Origin: Pycnopodia helianthoides
Lineage: Eukaryota; Echinodermata; Asteroidea; Forcipulatida; Asteriidae
Length of the DNA stretch: 64,000 nucleotides
NCBI GenBank assembly: GCA_032158295.1
Contig: CM063247.1
Span: 19,444,875-19,508,874 of the forward strand
Direction of reading: 5' to 3'
Part shown: positions 36,163-48,200 of the stretch, in pieces
Layout of the letters: every line of letters starts with the position of its first letter
Position numbering within the stretch: the first letter of the stretch is position 1
Notes under the pieces: model-generated
The model's database searches: none
Told to the model about the DNA's origin: nothing
What the model saw: the letters and a program-made list of their open reading frames with translations, nothing else
Position numbers and translations under genes: made by a program

Positions 36163-36547
36163 AGGAACATTACATAATTGGTTTTTGCTAACAAAACAGT
36201 TGCTGGCAGTGTAAGCACTTTATGTAATCCACCATATACATAAACTGACAAACCTGTAGAAGTTTGAGATCAATCGGCCATCTTGGTCACGAGAAAATAG
36301 TGCAAAACCGAATACACATTTGCATGAAATCATAGAGATTCAACAAATGAATAAAACGCTCACTGAGCGATAAACTCCAATCGGAAATTTAGTTTATTCA
36401 TTTCTCATCAAATATGGCATTTCAGACAGAAATATTTCAAGGGATGTTTTCTACTATCGTCATCATTAGACCGTGTAAGTTTTATGTAAATTTGTGATCA
36501 AAAGTGTATTTTACAAGTTTTTTTCTCACCAATTCTGTAATGTTCCT
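36163..36547 (+). repeat. TTAA-flanked element, copy F
   Basis: Exact TTAA on both sides. The left end has one change (ACATAATTGG). It lies about 1.2 kb upstream of the candidate kinase exon. Confidence 0.9.
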
Positions 36548-36712
36548 TTAAAATACATGTATCGATGGGGCAAACAGACGACTTTTGAAGGTATAATGTC
36601 GACAAACAAACCTTTAAAGTACCCATGTTCTCGCGTTCCCCCCTGATAAACAGGAAAAAAGGAAAGGAAAGTACGCCACAAATTGTATCCAACATTATTG
36701 GTGGGGGAAATT

Positions 36713-37455
36713 ATGCAACACCCCAGTCGAGGAGGAGGGGACAAATTTTGTCGCCTCTCCCAGCAAATAGCTCCGTTAATTCCGCGTGTAGATTTTTCTT
36801 GAACTTGATTCCAATTGCAATAATACATACTAGCTGTGTTGACGCCTCTGATAAATTGTGATTTTCAAAATTTTCTCAGTAATATGCAATTTCGCAGTTC
36901 TTTTCCTTTGTACAAACCGATTCAAACTACAGAACAACCATTATTTCGGGGACACCGTTAAAAACATGAAGAGCGCCCTCATCCAACACACTGCGTAAAA
37001 CAGGTAGCAACTTGTTATGCAACACCCCAGTCCAGAGAGGGGAACATTTTTGTCGCCTCTCTCAGCAAATGGCACTGTTAATTTCGCGTGTAGATTCTTC
37101 TTGAACTTGATTCCAATTGCAGAAATATAAACTAGCTGTGTTGATGCCTCTTATCGTGATTTTCAATATTTTCTCAGTAATAAAACAATTTCGTAGTTCT
37201 AACTTTTTTGATACTGGCTGTTTTGTTTCACAGATTATGTTATGTCACTCTATTTATTTCGAAATCAACAAAATGTTTGTTTACTTATAATAACAAAAAC
37301 AAATGTTTGCGTCAATGTTGGGGAAACCATAAGCATTTTTTCCCCTCAGTACAAACCGATTCAAACTACAGATCAACAATAATTATTTTGGGGACACCGT
37401 TAACAACATGAAGAGCGCCCTCACTCAAACACACTGCGTAAAACAGGTAGCAACT
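36713..37455. repeat. Two tandem copies of a 300-base unit, the second with a 140-base insertion
   Basis: Copy 1 (about 36713-37013) and copy 2 (about 37014-37455) share TTATGCAACACCCCAGTC, GCGTGTAGATT, TTGAACTTGATTCCAATTGC, ACTAGCTGTGTTGA, GGGGACACCGTTAA and GAGCGCCCTCA. Copy 2 is split at about 37203-37345 by unrelated AT-rich DNA. The pair lies just upstream of the candidate kinase exon. Confidence 0.85.
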
Positions 37456-37492
37456 TATTTGCGCATGCCCACTTTCATTAAGCAGGTGGTTA

Positions 37493-37500
37493 TGACGTCA
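37493..37500. promoter_or_regulatory. Perfect CRE palindrome upstream of candidate kinase exon
   Basis: TGACGTCA, the full cAMP-response element bound by CREB/ATF proteins, lies about 280-330 bases upstream of the two possible start codons. A role is inferred from position only. Confidence 0.35.
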
Positions 37501-37775
37501 CCACTTCGTTACGGGTCCCAGACATGAAAGCTAAGTCCGACTTGACAACAATATTGCCGGCCCATTGTACAAGGGGGTCAGTTTACGTTTCACACCAAAC
37601 GGGAACACAGTGTATTTACACCATAGGAGAGTGCAAACATATTCGGACGGGCTTTTTAAACACCATCACTGCACCCTTTCTGGAGTTGATTTTTGTGTGT
37701 GAGGCGTAGCTGGAAAGTTAGGAGAGGGTGACCGTGCGAGACGAAGGATTTTCCCGTGGAAAATCTGTGCAGGAA

Positions 37776-37918
37776 ATGCCCGCGAATCCAACGCGAACTC
37801 CAGACGGGGGTAGTCGACTTACCATGGCGAGTACGGTAATAAACAACACGTGGATAAACGAATCCAAGAAGGTAGAAACATTCGAGGAGGCATACGCCAA
37901 GGGCAAAGAACTTGGAAG
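37776..37918 (+). CDS. Candidate first coding exon of a protein kinase (possibly DRAK/STK17-like)
   Basis: A plus-strand frame begins at ATG 37776 or, more likely, at ATG 37824, which has the better context (TTACCATGG). It reaches a donor AAG/GTTTGT at 37919 in phase 2. The peptide from 37824 starts MASTVINNTWINESKK and ends VETFEEAYAKGKELGR. In kinases of the death-associated/DRAK group the domain begins with F-x-x-x-Y-x-x-x-K-E-L-G-R followed by GKFAVV, so the exon would end exactly before the glycine loop. The surrounding 37680-37830 is GC-richer, as expected for a promoter and 5' UTR. No second exon is seen to 64000, so intron 1 would exceed 26 kb. The kinase call rests on about 15 residues and is tentative. 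The existence of a first exon is firmer. Confidence 0.4.
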
Positions 37919-39773
37919 GTTTGTTATTACCATGGATTTTCAGTGTATGAGATAAATTGGAGTGAATTTGTTCTCGTTTCCCCCGCCCCCCTCTCTCTGA
38001 CACCCCGGTCACCCCGTGATTTTTGGAAAGGTTTTTTTTCTTGTGGCTGCGTCGTCACCATGGACTCTGGAGGTGTCATTAATCATTTTGCTGCTCTATA
38101 GCTAAGGGGAAATACCACAGTAAAGCGTGCATTGACTAACCTGGAGCTTAACATGAGCCCTGGGTAAGGCATTCAGGGCTGTTGTCATCGCACTAGCATC
38201 CAAGTTTAATAAAATGGAACCGTAGACTAGAGTAACGACTACAGAAAAGCAGGGGAGAGGTTTTGACCTATTGACAGACTATATTCACATACTTACATCA
38301 AGGACCCATGAAGGTTTTTTTTATATTTTTGTTTGAATTGTTTAATTGTTCAATAAAAATGTGGTGTCGCAAATTTACATGGTGGTTTCCTGACTGGCAG
38401 CATAATAGTGCTAGACTTAATGGTTAAGTAAAGAAATGGTAGAAAATGTGCAAATTGAGGAAAAATTTATTACCATATTTTTAAAATTAGAAACAATCTG
38501 ACCCGACAGGGTAAGGTGATGTTATAAATCGTTGTGTGCCCGGAAAGACGTAACAAAAAGTTACTGAAGAAAGGGCGCAGTCAATTATTATGCAAAATTG
38601 TGTGAAAACTGAGTGCGAAAGGTCTGTCTTTCCTAAGTCATTCATCATACATGAAGGGCGGTTAAGTTTGGCATGGTATTGGCCTTGGGAAAACATGTCT
38701 TTGGGGTAATTCTTCTAGCAACAAACATGTAACCAATGCCACATTTTTTTTCGGGAGTCATTTGATTGCTTAGGACCTTCTGTTACTGGGACAAATAGTA
38801 CTTTGTGTGCCTGGAAGAAGGGAGTAGAGCCTTGAGCCTTACACCCTTCTTCTGGGTACACAACGAAATATAATACAAGAAGAATTTTCGGTAAAATAAT
38901 TTGCAGTAATTAGAATAGAAACTTGAAGGTCATCAGTCAGATGGCATATGCCATACATGTACACGTATGCATTGATCACACAGTCAGTACTATGTTGGCA
39001 AAACAAAATGATGTCATAATGTGTTAAACCAGTTTCGTTAGCTTACATAACAGTTGTGAACATAGCCAATGAATTTTTTGACCGTGTTAAAAAGTAATGA
39101 ATAGTTATGAGCGTTCACACACTTCCGTCATCACCTCCCAGAGACCCTTGCGCTCTATGCACAGATTAATTTCATAGAACAGGCAATCGGCTTTCCTTCG
39201 CCTAATTGGATTTTACTCTTAAGTTCGGATGAATTTACCATGAGTCAAAAAGACTCTAAAATAAATAAGCTGAGATACGGGGCAAGCTTTGGGCTAAGAT
39301 CCACTTGCAGTTTCAGTCAGTCTTCCAGGGGATTAATCTTTAGAATTCTTCTTGCATCAAATTTTGAGGGATTGTGTCATTAAGATGTTTAAGCTGATTG
39401 TCTAATTTGAGATTTGAGCGGGAGATTATCCCTGCCACTCGGAAAAACCCTGCCAGTTGAGGTTTCGGCAATGATTTGTTGGAAATTTAAGAACTGGGTG
39501 TCCAATTTGTTCACTTGTAAACAATACATTTAATGACAGATAAAACAGGGTGTCCAAATTTAAAACAGGGTGTCCAAAAGACACACAGACACGTACCCCT
39601 CTGGCTAGAACTATTATGCTGCCAGTCAGGAAACCACCATGTAAATTTGCGACACCACATTTTTATTGAACAATTAAACAATCCAATGGTAATCTCTTCA
39701 TTAGTTTGTCAATGGCATTTGTTTATTGGTGCACAAGGCATATTGAGCTCATACAACATACATGTGCAAAATC
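37919..39773. other. Gene-free stretch, possible start of a long first intron
   Basis: The inverse repeat pair CATGTAAATTTGCGACACCACATTTTTATTGAAC occurs at 39640-39672 and, reversed, at 38344-38386, so about 1.25 kb is bracketed by inverted ends. GGTGTCC repeats lie at 39490-39608. Otherwise I see nothing. Confidence 0.5.
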
Positions 39774-40027
39774 TCATTAAGAAATCGCTCAACCCGATTT
39801 TTGTTTTCTAAATTTACCTAGTCAATTTCCCTTGTGGTTTATTACTTGATATAAGAATAGTTTGTTCTTGACAACGTCCTCCCCAGGGAGTTAGTGTTCT
39901 TCATTAAGAAATCGCTCAACCCGATTTTTGTTTTCTAAATTTACCTAGTCAATTTCCCTTGTGGTTTATTACTTGATATAAGAATAGTTTGTTCTTGACA
40001 ACGTCCTCCCCAGGGAGTTAGTGTTCT
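39774..40027. repeat. Perfect tandem duplication of 127 bases
   Basis: 39774-39900 and 39901-40027 are identical by eye over all 127 bases. Part of the unit (TTTACCTAGTCAATTTCC, CTTGTGGTTTATTACTTGA) is also found after the tRNA-like SINE at 50074-50110, so the unit contains a SINE tail fragment. Confidence 0.95.
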
Positions 40028-40051
40028 AACCCTCCTACTGTCAGTGACTCT

Positions 40052-40255
40052 TGGCAACATTTTCCAGTGAGTTGACCAACCATTTGAAACCATCCCACTG
40101 CCAAGGTTGTGTACAGTGGCACAACTGTGCACAGAACTAACTGTGTACTGTGTACATGCATTCTCTCATGGTATCATATTTCAGGCTGGCATAGTTGATC
40201 TATCATTCAAAACCACTTGAATGGTATTGAATGGTCAGACAGCAAGAGGGCTAAA
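40052..40255. repeat. Dispersed repeat, copy 1 of 2
   Basis: It is about 92 percent alike by eye to 45087-45288 over 200 bases (GCAACATTTTCCAGTGAGTT ... GGTCAGACAGCAAGAGGG). It holds the near-palindrome GTGGCACAACTGTGCAC. Confidence 0.9.
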
Positions 40256-40667
40256 GGGTTCTTTCCAGGATTTAAAAAAAATTGGGGTATTCTGGACCCA
40301 ATTATTCTGGAAGCTATGTGCATCATGGGGAAAACCCTGTTACTGCCAGCTTAGCAGCAACGGTTACGAAACGGTCTGAAACCTGCTTGAGATGGTGTAA
40401 ACGACAGAACTTCAGATGTAAACCTTGAACGTCTTGTGTCCTTTTTTTCCCCCAAAAGCCCACATCAGACTACAATATAAACGCTAAATGTAATATGTCC
40501 ACCTTGAATAGTTCTGATTACAGTAGTTTTTATAGAAAACATCAGATCTACGTGTATGCCAATGTTCCTACATGTACACCGTATCTTGCTGAGTGATTGC
40601 TGAATGCTGAATGCATTTTTCCAACCAAGTTCGCTTTTGACAAGAAAGTTTGAAAATACTGGTCCAA

Positions 40668-41120
40668 GGCCATGTTTAGACATCGTACTAAAGTTACACC
40701 CAACTGGTTTAACTTTATGAGCAGCGGGGGGTGGTCGTAAAATAATAAAACTACCTTTTGTTCAGACAGCTCGAAGTTAAACCCAATATGGTATATCTTC
40801 GGTTTTTAGAGGTCAAACAGCACCATGACCTAACACAACAACATCTACTTCATTTACATTAGCGTGTACAAAAGACATGCGCTTTCACAATTTATGGCGT
40901 GTTACGCAAAACGTCTTAGGTCACTGGTCACCGGTGAGGGCTCAAACCGGATGTACTTAACTTTATTCTGTCCACACACCGTGCTAAAAGATCAACCCAA
41001 AGTGGTTTAGCAAAACCACCCTCGCCGACCGATTGAACTCATTCGAGTTCAACCCGATTCGGGTTTTAAGAGCGTTCAGACACACAAAGTTAAACCCGTG
41101 GTGTCGGAACGACCTCAAAG
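40668..41120. repeat. DNA element with GTTCAGACA-type ends, copy 1
   Basis: It matches 60593-60985 in reverse complement (e.g. CGTGCTAAAAGATCAACCC, GAACTCATTCGAGTTCAACC, TTCACAATTTATGGCGTG, AGACAGCTCGAA). The ends carry GGCCATGTTTAGACA and, inverted, TGTGTCTGAACGCTC. It looks like a non-autonomous DNA transposon. Confidence 0.75.
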
Positions 41121-41719
41121 AGATTGTTTGTTGTAACTATCCTGTTCTTACTGTCATCAGTATCGGATGGGATCGTTTCAAAGATGCATGGTTGTTGTGG
41201 ACTGTTAAGACATGGTCTGACAGGCCTGATACATCATTCTTGTGCATGTTGTGAGGCCAAGACAGTATTTTCTTCGTAAAGGGTGCCTCAATGATGGGCT
41301 GGCACATTTCAAAGGGCAACAGTGCATTGACAAGGGCAAGGAGCAATAAGCGTTTGCAAGTTAGATTTGAATAATGTCTGTACAGTGACTTGCTTCTAGT
41401 CAAAAATTCCCACTTACAGACCTTTCCATTGTTGATAAACAAACGCGCTGGTTGGCATGGAAGGCCGAATGTTAGCAAAACACTCAATCGTGTAAATAGA
41501 TGTTTTAACAAAATTTTAACATTTCTGCTAACTTTCAATTAAGTAAGTACCTCTCATGATTGGTTGCTTTGTTTCCAACAAATTCAATACTATTTTTGAA
41601 TATTTGTGTAACATTGTTAAAAACTGTGGCGATCTGTTTTTGTTTTGCATTTATGGCTTTCCATAGTTTTCCGACCTCGGTTGGCAAAAACTCGGGCTGT
41701 GACGTTGCAACAGAAAGTC

Positions 41720-42068
41720 TATAAACAAATTCCGAGCAGATATAGACGATGTGACCTGTGGCATCACATGTTTCCAAAAGAGCCACAGAGCCTGGACTTC
41801 CTGCAGGCACGATTTGTACACAGCTCAATGGAAGAAAGCATAAAATCTTTATTTTATGGAGATTGCACTGTCTAATTCTTATCAACTTTTGATATGATGA
41901 AAGGGGGCACATCTAAAAACTTGTCCAGCTTTTACTTTCATAAACTCTTGGTTTTATGTGGAAATTATGACACAAAATGTCAACTTTCCCATAGGACCAG
42001 TGTAGTATCTTGCCTGCCAGAATACTCAAAGAATGTACAAGGTCACACTTATTGTAAACAACGTTCAC
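41720..42068. repeat. Dispersed repeat related to 20880-21195
   Basis: Shared words are AAAGAGCCACAGAG, CTGCAGGCACGAT, GAAATTATGACAC/ATAATTATGACACC, TTTGCCTGCCAG and GAATGTACAA. Similarity is moderate and collinear. Confidence 0.7.
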
Positions 42069-42379
42069 ATGGTCTATACAGACAGATGCTACGTTGTTGT
42101 TACATGATTCGGGGGCAACCTTTTGCGTGGTTATGTAAGAGATGGCGAACGCCCAAACACAGTTCGGAATGAATGTGTCTGGCACAGTGGTTCCAGGCTT
42201 TGCTCATCTGGAGGTTGCTAATGCTATACAAAAGCTTGCCCCGAACCATTTGACATATTATCAACTGTCTCTATTCACATTTTAAGCAGTAACTTGTGAG
42301 TAAGCAAGTCGTTGTACCAGACATTATTCAAATGTCAACTCGCAATGGTTATTGCATCTTAATGATCAGGCTCGGTGTA

Positions 42380-44430
42380 ACTTAAGCCAGAGCGGGGTTG
42401 TCTGGGTGTCTTGTGCATTCATTCTGTTGCAATTTAGACAGTGTACATGTACATTGTACACGATTCACATGTAAAAGCCATTTTGGTGCCGTTCTTTCAT
42501 GTTGCAGCAAACTTTTTTTTCAAATTTCTGGCTAAATCTTGCTTTATGTAGGTCTGTCTGTAGAGCAAGAGTCTGCCATTGTCTTGTGATGCAATGTTTT
42601 GGCTAGGATCCTGTGAGATGGGATCCCACATTGGCTGAAATTCATAAACAGGCTTATTACATGTGAAATGAAATCGAAGGCAGTGGTTGAAGTGCAGAAG
42701 ACATTATATATGCACTTCTCACATACATGTACTGTGATGCCCTGTGGTGGTAGGATCCTCAGACCGTTAATTTAATGTGACCGTAGGTTCAGTCTCCTGA
42801 CACCAACTACATGTAGAAGAACGCACTAGCTTGTCCTCACCTTGAAGAGAACCAACTCTTTTCAGAGCCATCGGGTCTGTCTCAAAGGAGATCGGCACAC
42901 TGTGCACCTTCGGGAATTCCCATATGCCTAATCCTTTTTGTTGTAACACAATTTCATTGTTAATCACCCTGTTGATCTTTTCTTGTATTGGACTGAAGAT
43001 CCTTTTGACACAACAAGGATTTATCCAGAATTTTTAAGAAGGGTGTCCGAATTTGCAATCAGATTAAAAATCAGGGTTTCCATTATATATATATACATGT
43101 ACATAGTGCTTATATTTCTAGGTTTTACATTGTCTACGTGTATCTGCCACATTAAAGCAAGATTTCATGAAATAAGCTGTGATCATTTTCCTACTACAAA
43201 GTACGAATTCATCCTTTTCCGTTACAATAATACCTGACTGTATTTACCCATCTTGTGCCCCAGTAAACTCCAGCCAGACTGCAGCCACTGCATCTAATCT
43301 CATATCAGCTGGCTGGCCCCTTTACACATAGTTGGATTAAATCTCCCATCTTGAAACGTATACCAAGAATACGTAGATGATGCCCCGGCATGATACACAT
43401 ATTATTGACCTGATTAGCACTGATAGACACCCTCCGTCCCCCTCTCTCTCCCTCTCTCTCCGCTGTCTCAGTGTTGGCGAAGCGGTCGGAGGCGCAGGTG
43501 GCAGAAATTGATTCCCCAGTGCCCATGCGAGTATGATCAATTAGTCATAAGTCAGTTAACAACATGTTACCCGTGCGCCACAGTTTTCGCGATTTTTTTG
43601 GTCGGCGGCGACGGACACGTTGACATTTTGGTGTGATTGCGTTTGTCAGGGAAGTGTTAATAAATGAAGGCCATTTCTGAGCTTTGTGGGGTTTTGTTTT
43701 TTTCCGTGATGAAATATGCAGAGTTAGTGATAGTACATCAAAAAAAAACCTGTAGTGTGAGCGGTGATGGATTTTAGCTCTGTAGGCATCGGACAACTGC
43801 TACGAGATTCGGAATTCATTGACCTATTACCCAAGGGTCTGTAACTTGCATCTTTTATTTATCAAAAGCTCTGTGTCATTGACCTACAGGTATAGCTAAT
43901 TGACCTGTGTGTAAATAACTTTGATTGATTAGAATATATTCTCGATGGATGGATGGATTGATCGTAAAGGAATCCTTCCTCCTAAGATAGATTGTCCTGT
44001 CTAGGGAATATTCCCCCAACTGCCGTCTTCTCTTACATTTTTAAGAAATCAAGTTCATCCCTTGCTTCTTGTGACTGCATATTGCCTAGAGCTCTCTTAT
44101 TTCACTTCTTTCCACTCGACTGGTTCTGTTACATGTGCACTTGTTTGTGTGTGTGCGATGTGTTGTCATTTTAGCCTTTTGAGAAAGACTCAAAGAGGGT
44201 CGAAAAATCGTGAGGCCATTAAATTTTGTGTGTGAAAATTAAGCGATGGCTTTTAATACCTCTTAAAGTATTGATGAATGTGGGAACACTTCTAAATCAA
44301 TAGTCTTAATTAGTCAAGTGGTTACAGAAGCCAACATATTTAACATTAGACATTCAGCATATGGCCATTTACTTACAGGTCTTAAAATGTACTTTACACC
44401 GTACTAGGGAAATGTACTTTACCCATGGTT
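42380..44430. other. Gene-free stretch
   Basis: Holds a weak relative of the histone-type stem-loop (42852-42866), an (AT)n/ACATGTACAT patch near 43086-43102 and a (CT)n run at 43440-43462. Short frames on both strands at 43300-43800 lack any family signal. Confidence 0.5.
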
Positions 44431-45086
44431 GAACTTAAAGCACACGGACAGCATTGGTAATTGTCGAAGACTCTATGTGACCCAACATATACATGAAATC
44501 ACCGAGCCTGCGTAAGTTTATGCTCAATCAGTCATCGGATTCACAAGGAAATAGTGGAAATTTCTTTTATTATAATGTTGTCCCTGTTTTTAAACATCAG
44601 GTATTGAACTCGCGAGATCAAAATTAATTGTTTTTCTCATTTCTCAAAAACAATAGCATTTCAAGCACAAATATTTCAAGGCAATGTAAGTTATTTGTAA
44701 CTCTGTAACAGTTGTATCGTCATTCTTACCAATGTTGTGCTTTAATACCCTTAAAGGGAGGTAATTACTCCAATAATTAATGGCCATAAAAAACTTGCTT
44801 GGTAAGAAGCACTGCAGCTATTGATAATGTATAACATTTTGAGAAACAATTGTTCCCTTTAAAGGACCGTGGTTTTAGAGAGAGGGATTCAAAAACATTT
44901 CAATCTGAGAAGCATGTCTGCATGAAACGTTTTCCCAGATTGTGTATTCCAATTATGGATTATTCTTCCTGCGTGGACATAGCCGCTCTAGATTTTCGGC
45001 GATATCTAAAGAATGATACTACCTTTTGAAATGAAATTTTGCACAGGTTAGTTTTTATTGTATATGTCTACAATATAGGCTACTCT

Positions 45087-45288
45087 CAGCAACATTTTCC
45101 AGTGAGTTGACCAACCATTTGAAACCATTCGACTGCCAAGGTTGTGTACGGTGGCACAACTGTGCACAGAACTAGCTGTGTACTGTGTCCATGCATTCCC
45201 TCATGGTATCATATTGCAGGCTGGCATAGTTTATCTATCATTCAAAACCACAGTGAATGGTATTGAATGGTCAGACAGCAAGAGGGTT
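45087..45288. repeat. Dispersed repeat, copy 2 of 2
   Basis: Matches 40052-40255. It is flanked here by TTAAAGG-type elements on both sides. Confidence 0.9.
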
Positions 45289-45588
45289 TTAATACAATTG
45301 AACAGTTTCAAAAATTAAAGGTATACTTTGCCTTCAAGTATAGACTACCTAGTTGGTGCATCAATGCTTAGATTATCCAAAATATTTTGAGATAATTGTG
45401 TATTTATATTGGATGTAATTTTACCTTGGAAGAGTAGCTTTTTATATAATAAGATAAAATGTGTAATCAATGTTTTAAAAAAAAACTTGAGAATGTCTCG
45501 ACCATTTTCACGAAGTGACGAATGTGTCAACTACAAAATTTGGCAAATTGTTTTTTGTACAAATTCTTAACATACTCATTGCTGTTGA

Positions 45589-45947
45589 AGGAACATTATA
45601 GAATTTGGTTTGTTGCTGGCAGTGTAAGCACTTTATGTAATCCACCATATAGGCCTACGTAAACTGACAAACCTGTAGAAGTTTGAGATCGATCGGCCAT
45701 CTGGGTCACAAGAAAATAGTGAAAAACTGATTACACATTTGCATGAAATCATATAGGTTCAACAAATGAATAAAACTCCAATCGGAAAATTTTTTATTAT
45801 TTCTCCTCAAATATGGCATTTCAGACAGAAATATTTCAAGGGATGTTTTCTACTATCATCATTATTAAACCGTGTAAGTTTTATGTAAATCTGTGATCAA
45901 AAAGTATATTTTACAAGTTTGTTTCTTACCAATTCTGTAATGTTCCT
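45589..45947 (+). repeat. TTAA-flanked element, copy G
   Basis: TTGA on the left and TTAA on the right. It has small deletions (part of GCTAACAAAACAG and the CGCTCACTGAGCGATA box are missing) and a short insertion (GGCCTACG). It is an older copy. Confidence 0.85.
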
Positions 45948-46499
45948 TTAATGTTCCAGAACGTTTCAGGACCTAACATGTATTGTAGGCCTAATAGTTC
46001 CATAATTACAGTAATCAGCATGACCTAACAAATCACGAGATTTGCCGATTTGCATTTTCACGAGGTGATGGATCAAGATTGGCCACCTTTTCCATTGAAA
46101 TACGCTAGCATCGACACGTTGCCAAAACACATGGTATGACTGTTGCGTTTACATGAAGCCACGAATCTGTTGACCTGTTTAAGTTTAGCGTTTTCACGAA
46201 GTGGAAAAACTCAATGATACATTTATGGTTTGTACAGCAGACCGCTCTGTGAGCATGTCTTGTTTTTTTTCTTCATTTTTACAAAGTGATGGATGTTTTT
46301 AGGAGTTAGTAACTCATCGAAACAGTTGCAAGATTGAACACGTATTGACAGTTCCATATGAATGAAGAAGTCGGCTTTATTTTGGTAGTGAAATTTAAAC
46401 GAAAGCAGTCTAACAGTTTAAAAAACAGCTCAGCTTTAACTGCAATTTTCTCCAAATGCAGAATTATGGCTGTGGTGCAGTTTTATCACTTTGTGAAAA

Positions 46500-46665
46500 C
46501 GAAAACGGTGACCAGGCCTGCAATTACACAGAGGCCGCGGAGGCCATGGCCTATGTTGCCTCACTCTTGGCCTTGGTGCCCCTTCAAAAGTTGCCCATGG
46601 ACTGCAAGATTTTCCAATGGAAGTGCCTTTTGCAAAATGAAAATGGCCTTGCCCTCTCAAAGAGA
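46500..46665. repeat. GC-rich dispersed repeat (GGAGGCCATGGCCT type), copy 1
   Basis: It matches 63481-63632: GGAGGCCATGGCCT, TTGGCCTTGGTGCCCCTTCA, TTTTCCAATGGAAGTGCC and AAAATGAAAATGGCCTTGC. Both strands are open for 80-126 codons, but the frames differ between copies, so it is more likely a repeat than a gene. Confidence 0.7.
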
Positions 46666-47274
46666 CCTGGGTTACGATTTGTCTCACTAAACTTTTGTGT
46701 TCTCAAAATCTCACTTGTCAAAAAAAACCCAACTTGCTGCATTGGAACATTATACATGTATGGTAATGAAGCGGAGAGTTTCACTGTTAGTTTTATGGAG
46801 TCTAACTCTAAGGATGTATTTCCACAAAACCATTGAGTTAGGTCAGCTGCACTTTTCCCACACACAGCCAAACAACCCCAAATTCAGAGCTAATTCTGCA
46901 GTAAAACAAAAGCATTTAAGCAATGATTTCCCGGTGGGAGGGGATGGAGATGTTTGCAGTCTTCCCTCATAGAATTATAGAAAGGTCAGCTATACTCAAC
47001 TGGAACTCCATTTGCAATCTAAATGACATTTATATTTGTGTTGCCTGCTGGAGGCGCAGTTCCAAACTTTTGCTGGCGCCACCCTGACGAAAACCCAGGG
47101 GGCACATCCAGGAACCAGATTGGGAAAAGAAGGGAGGGGAGGGAGGGGAGGGGATGAGGTTTTCTTACCCATTTTCCACTTCTAATTTATATTGACTATC
47201 ACTGTGTTGTCCACCTTCTCTTGGGTTTTGTTCGTACATGTAAATCTTATCATAGCCTGTGAGATTCACCAGCC

Positions 47275-47495
47275 ACATCTTTGTCTTGTTTCCTGGGTAC
47301 ATTAGCTATTTTGAATACATTTTTTTTATACAACAAAGGAGGGCAGACTATTTTCTATCATGGTTTAGTATTCTTCAACTCAGTCGCATCTTTGTCTTGA
47401 TTCCTGGGTACATTTAGCTATTTTGAATACATTTTTGTTTATAAAACAAAGGAGGGCAGACTATTTTCTATTATGGGTAAGCATTCTTCAACTCA
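47275..47495. repeat. Tandem duplication, period 111 bases
   Basis: CATCTTTGTCTTG...CCTGGGTACATT...GAATACATTTTT...GGAGGGCAGACTATTTTCTAT occurs twice with about 8 differences. Confidence 0.9.
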
Positions 47496-47947
47496 ATAGA
47501 ATTGAAAGAACTGATCAGACTGAAAGTCTACATGAAAAGAAACCACAAGACTGTCGGACTCGTCCAGTCATAAATCTTCTCTTAGTGACCTTTTCATCAT
47601 CTTGATGGACACTCAGGGCCTTTTTTTCAAATCTCGACTTGGGGTTCCGGATCTGGCGTGTGCTCTGTCATCAATTTTGGAACGATGGTGCTTTTTCGCA
47701 CGCTGCTTCAAACATGAAATGCAGCCGGATCCGGAGGTTTCGGAAAAAGCCTGAAGCGATGTGATTGGATGAAGGTCAAAATGGCGGTAGCTTGACAAAG
47801 ATGTGTTTTCTTAGTAATGACCTCATGTAATCTTGGCTCCTTATGAAAATACTTAGCTTGTTATGAAAAGTCATCGAGGCTGTAAAATGGCAATGAGGAC
47901 ATGGTACATGTACGTAATGTCAACAGCAGCTATAGTAATATTGTACT

Positions 47948-48200
47948 GGCTCGAAATTGTACTCTGGACCGCAGGCCAGAGCATAGTGTTAGCCAGAGGG
48001 GTGTCTGGGTGTCTTTTGGACACCCTGATCTGTCATTTACATGTAAATTGTATTTTAAGTGAACACTTTGGACACCCAGTTTTTAAATTTCCAGCAAATT
48101 TGGCACCCTTTTACCAAATCCTGGCTAAAACCTTGGCAGAGGCCAGTGAATATAGTCTGGTGCCAGTAAACTCATGACTGGACAAGTTCCAATGGTCTTG
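47948..48200. repeat. Nested repeats: a GCCAGTAAACT repeat split by a GGTGTCC repeat
   Basis: The outer repeat (CTCGAAATTGTACTCTGGAC ... GGTGCCAGTAAACTCATGAC) is whole at 49848-49940. Here it is cut by the GGTGTCC element (47993-48135), giving the order of insertion. Confidence 0.7.

Noticed and set aside
46436..46871. Protein-coding exon in the GC-rich patch
   Set aside because: The same patch recurs at 63481-63632 with frame-breaking differences and no splice sites in common, so it behaves as a dispersed repeat.
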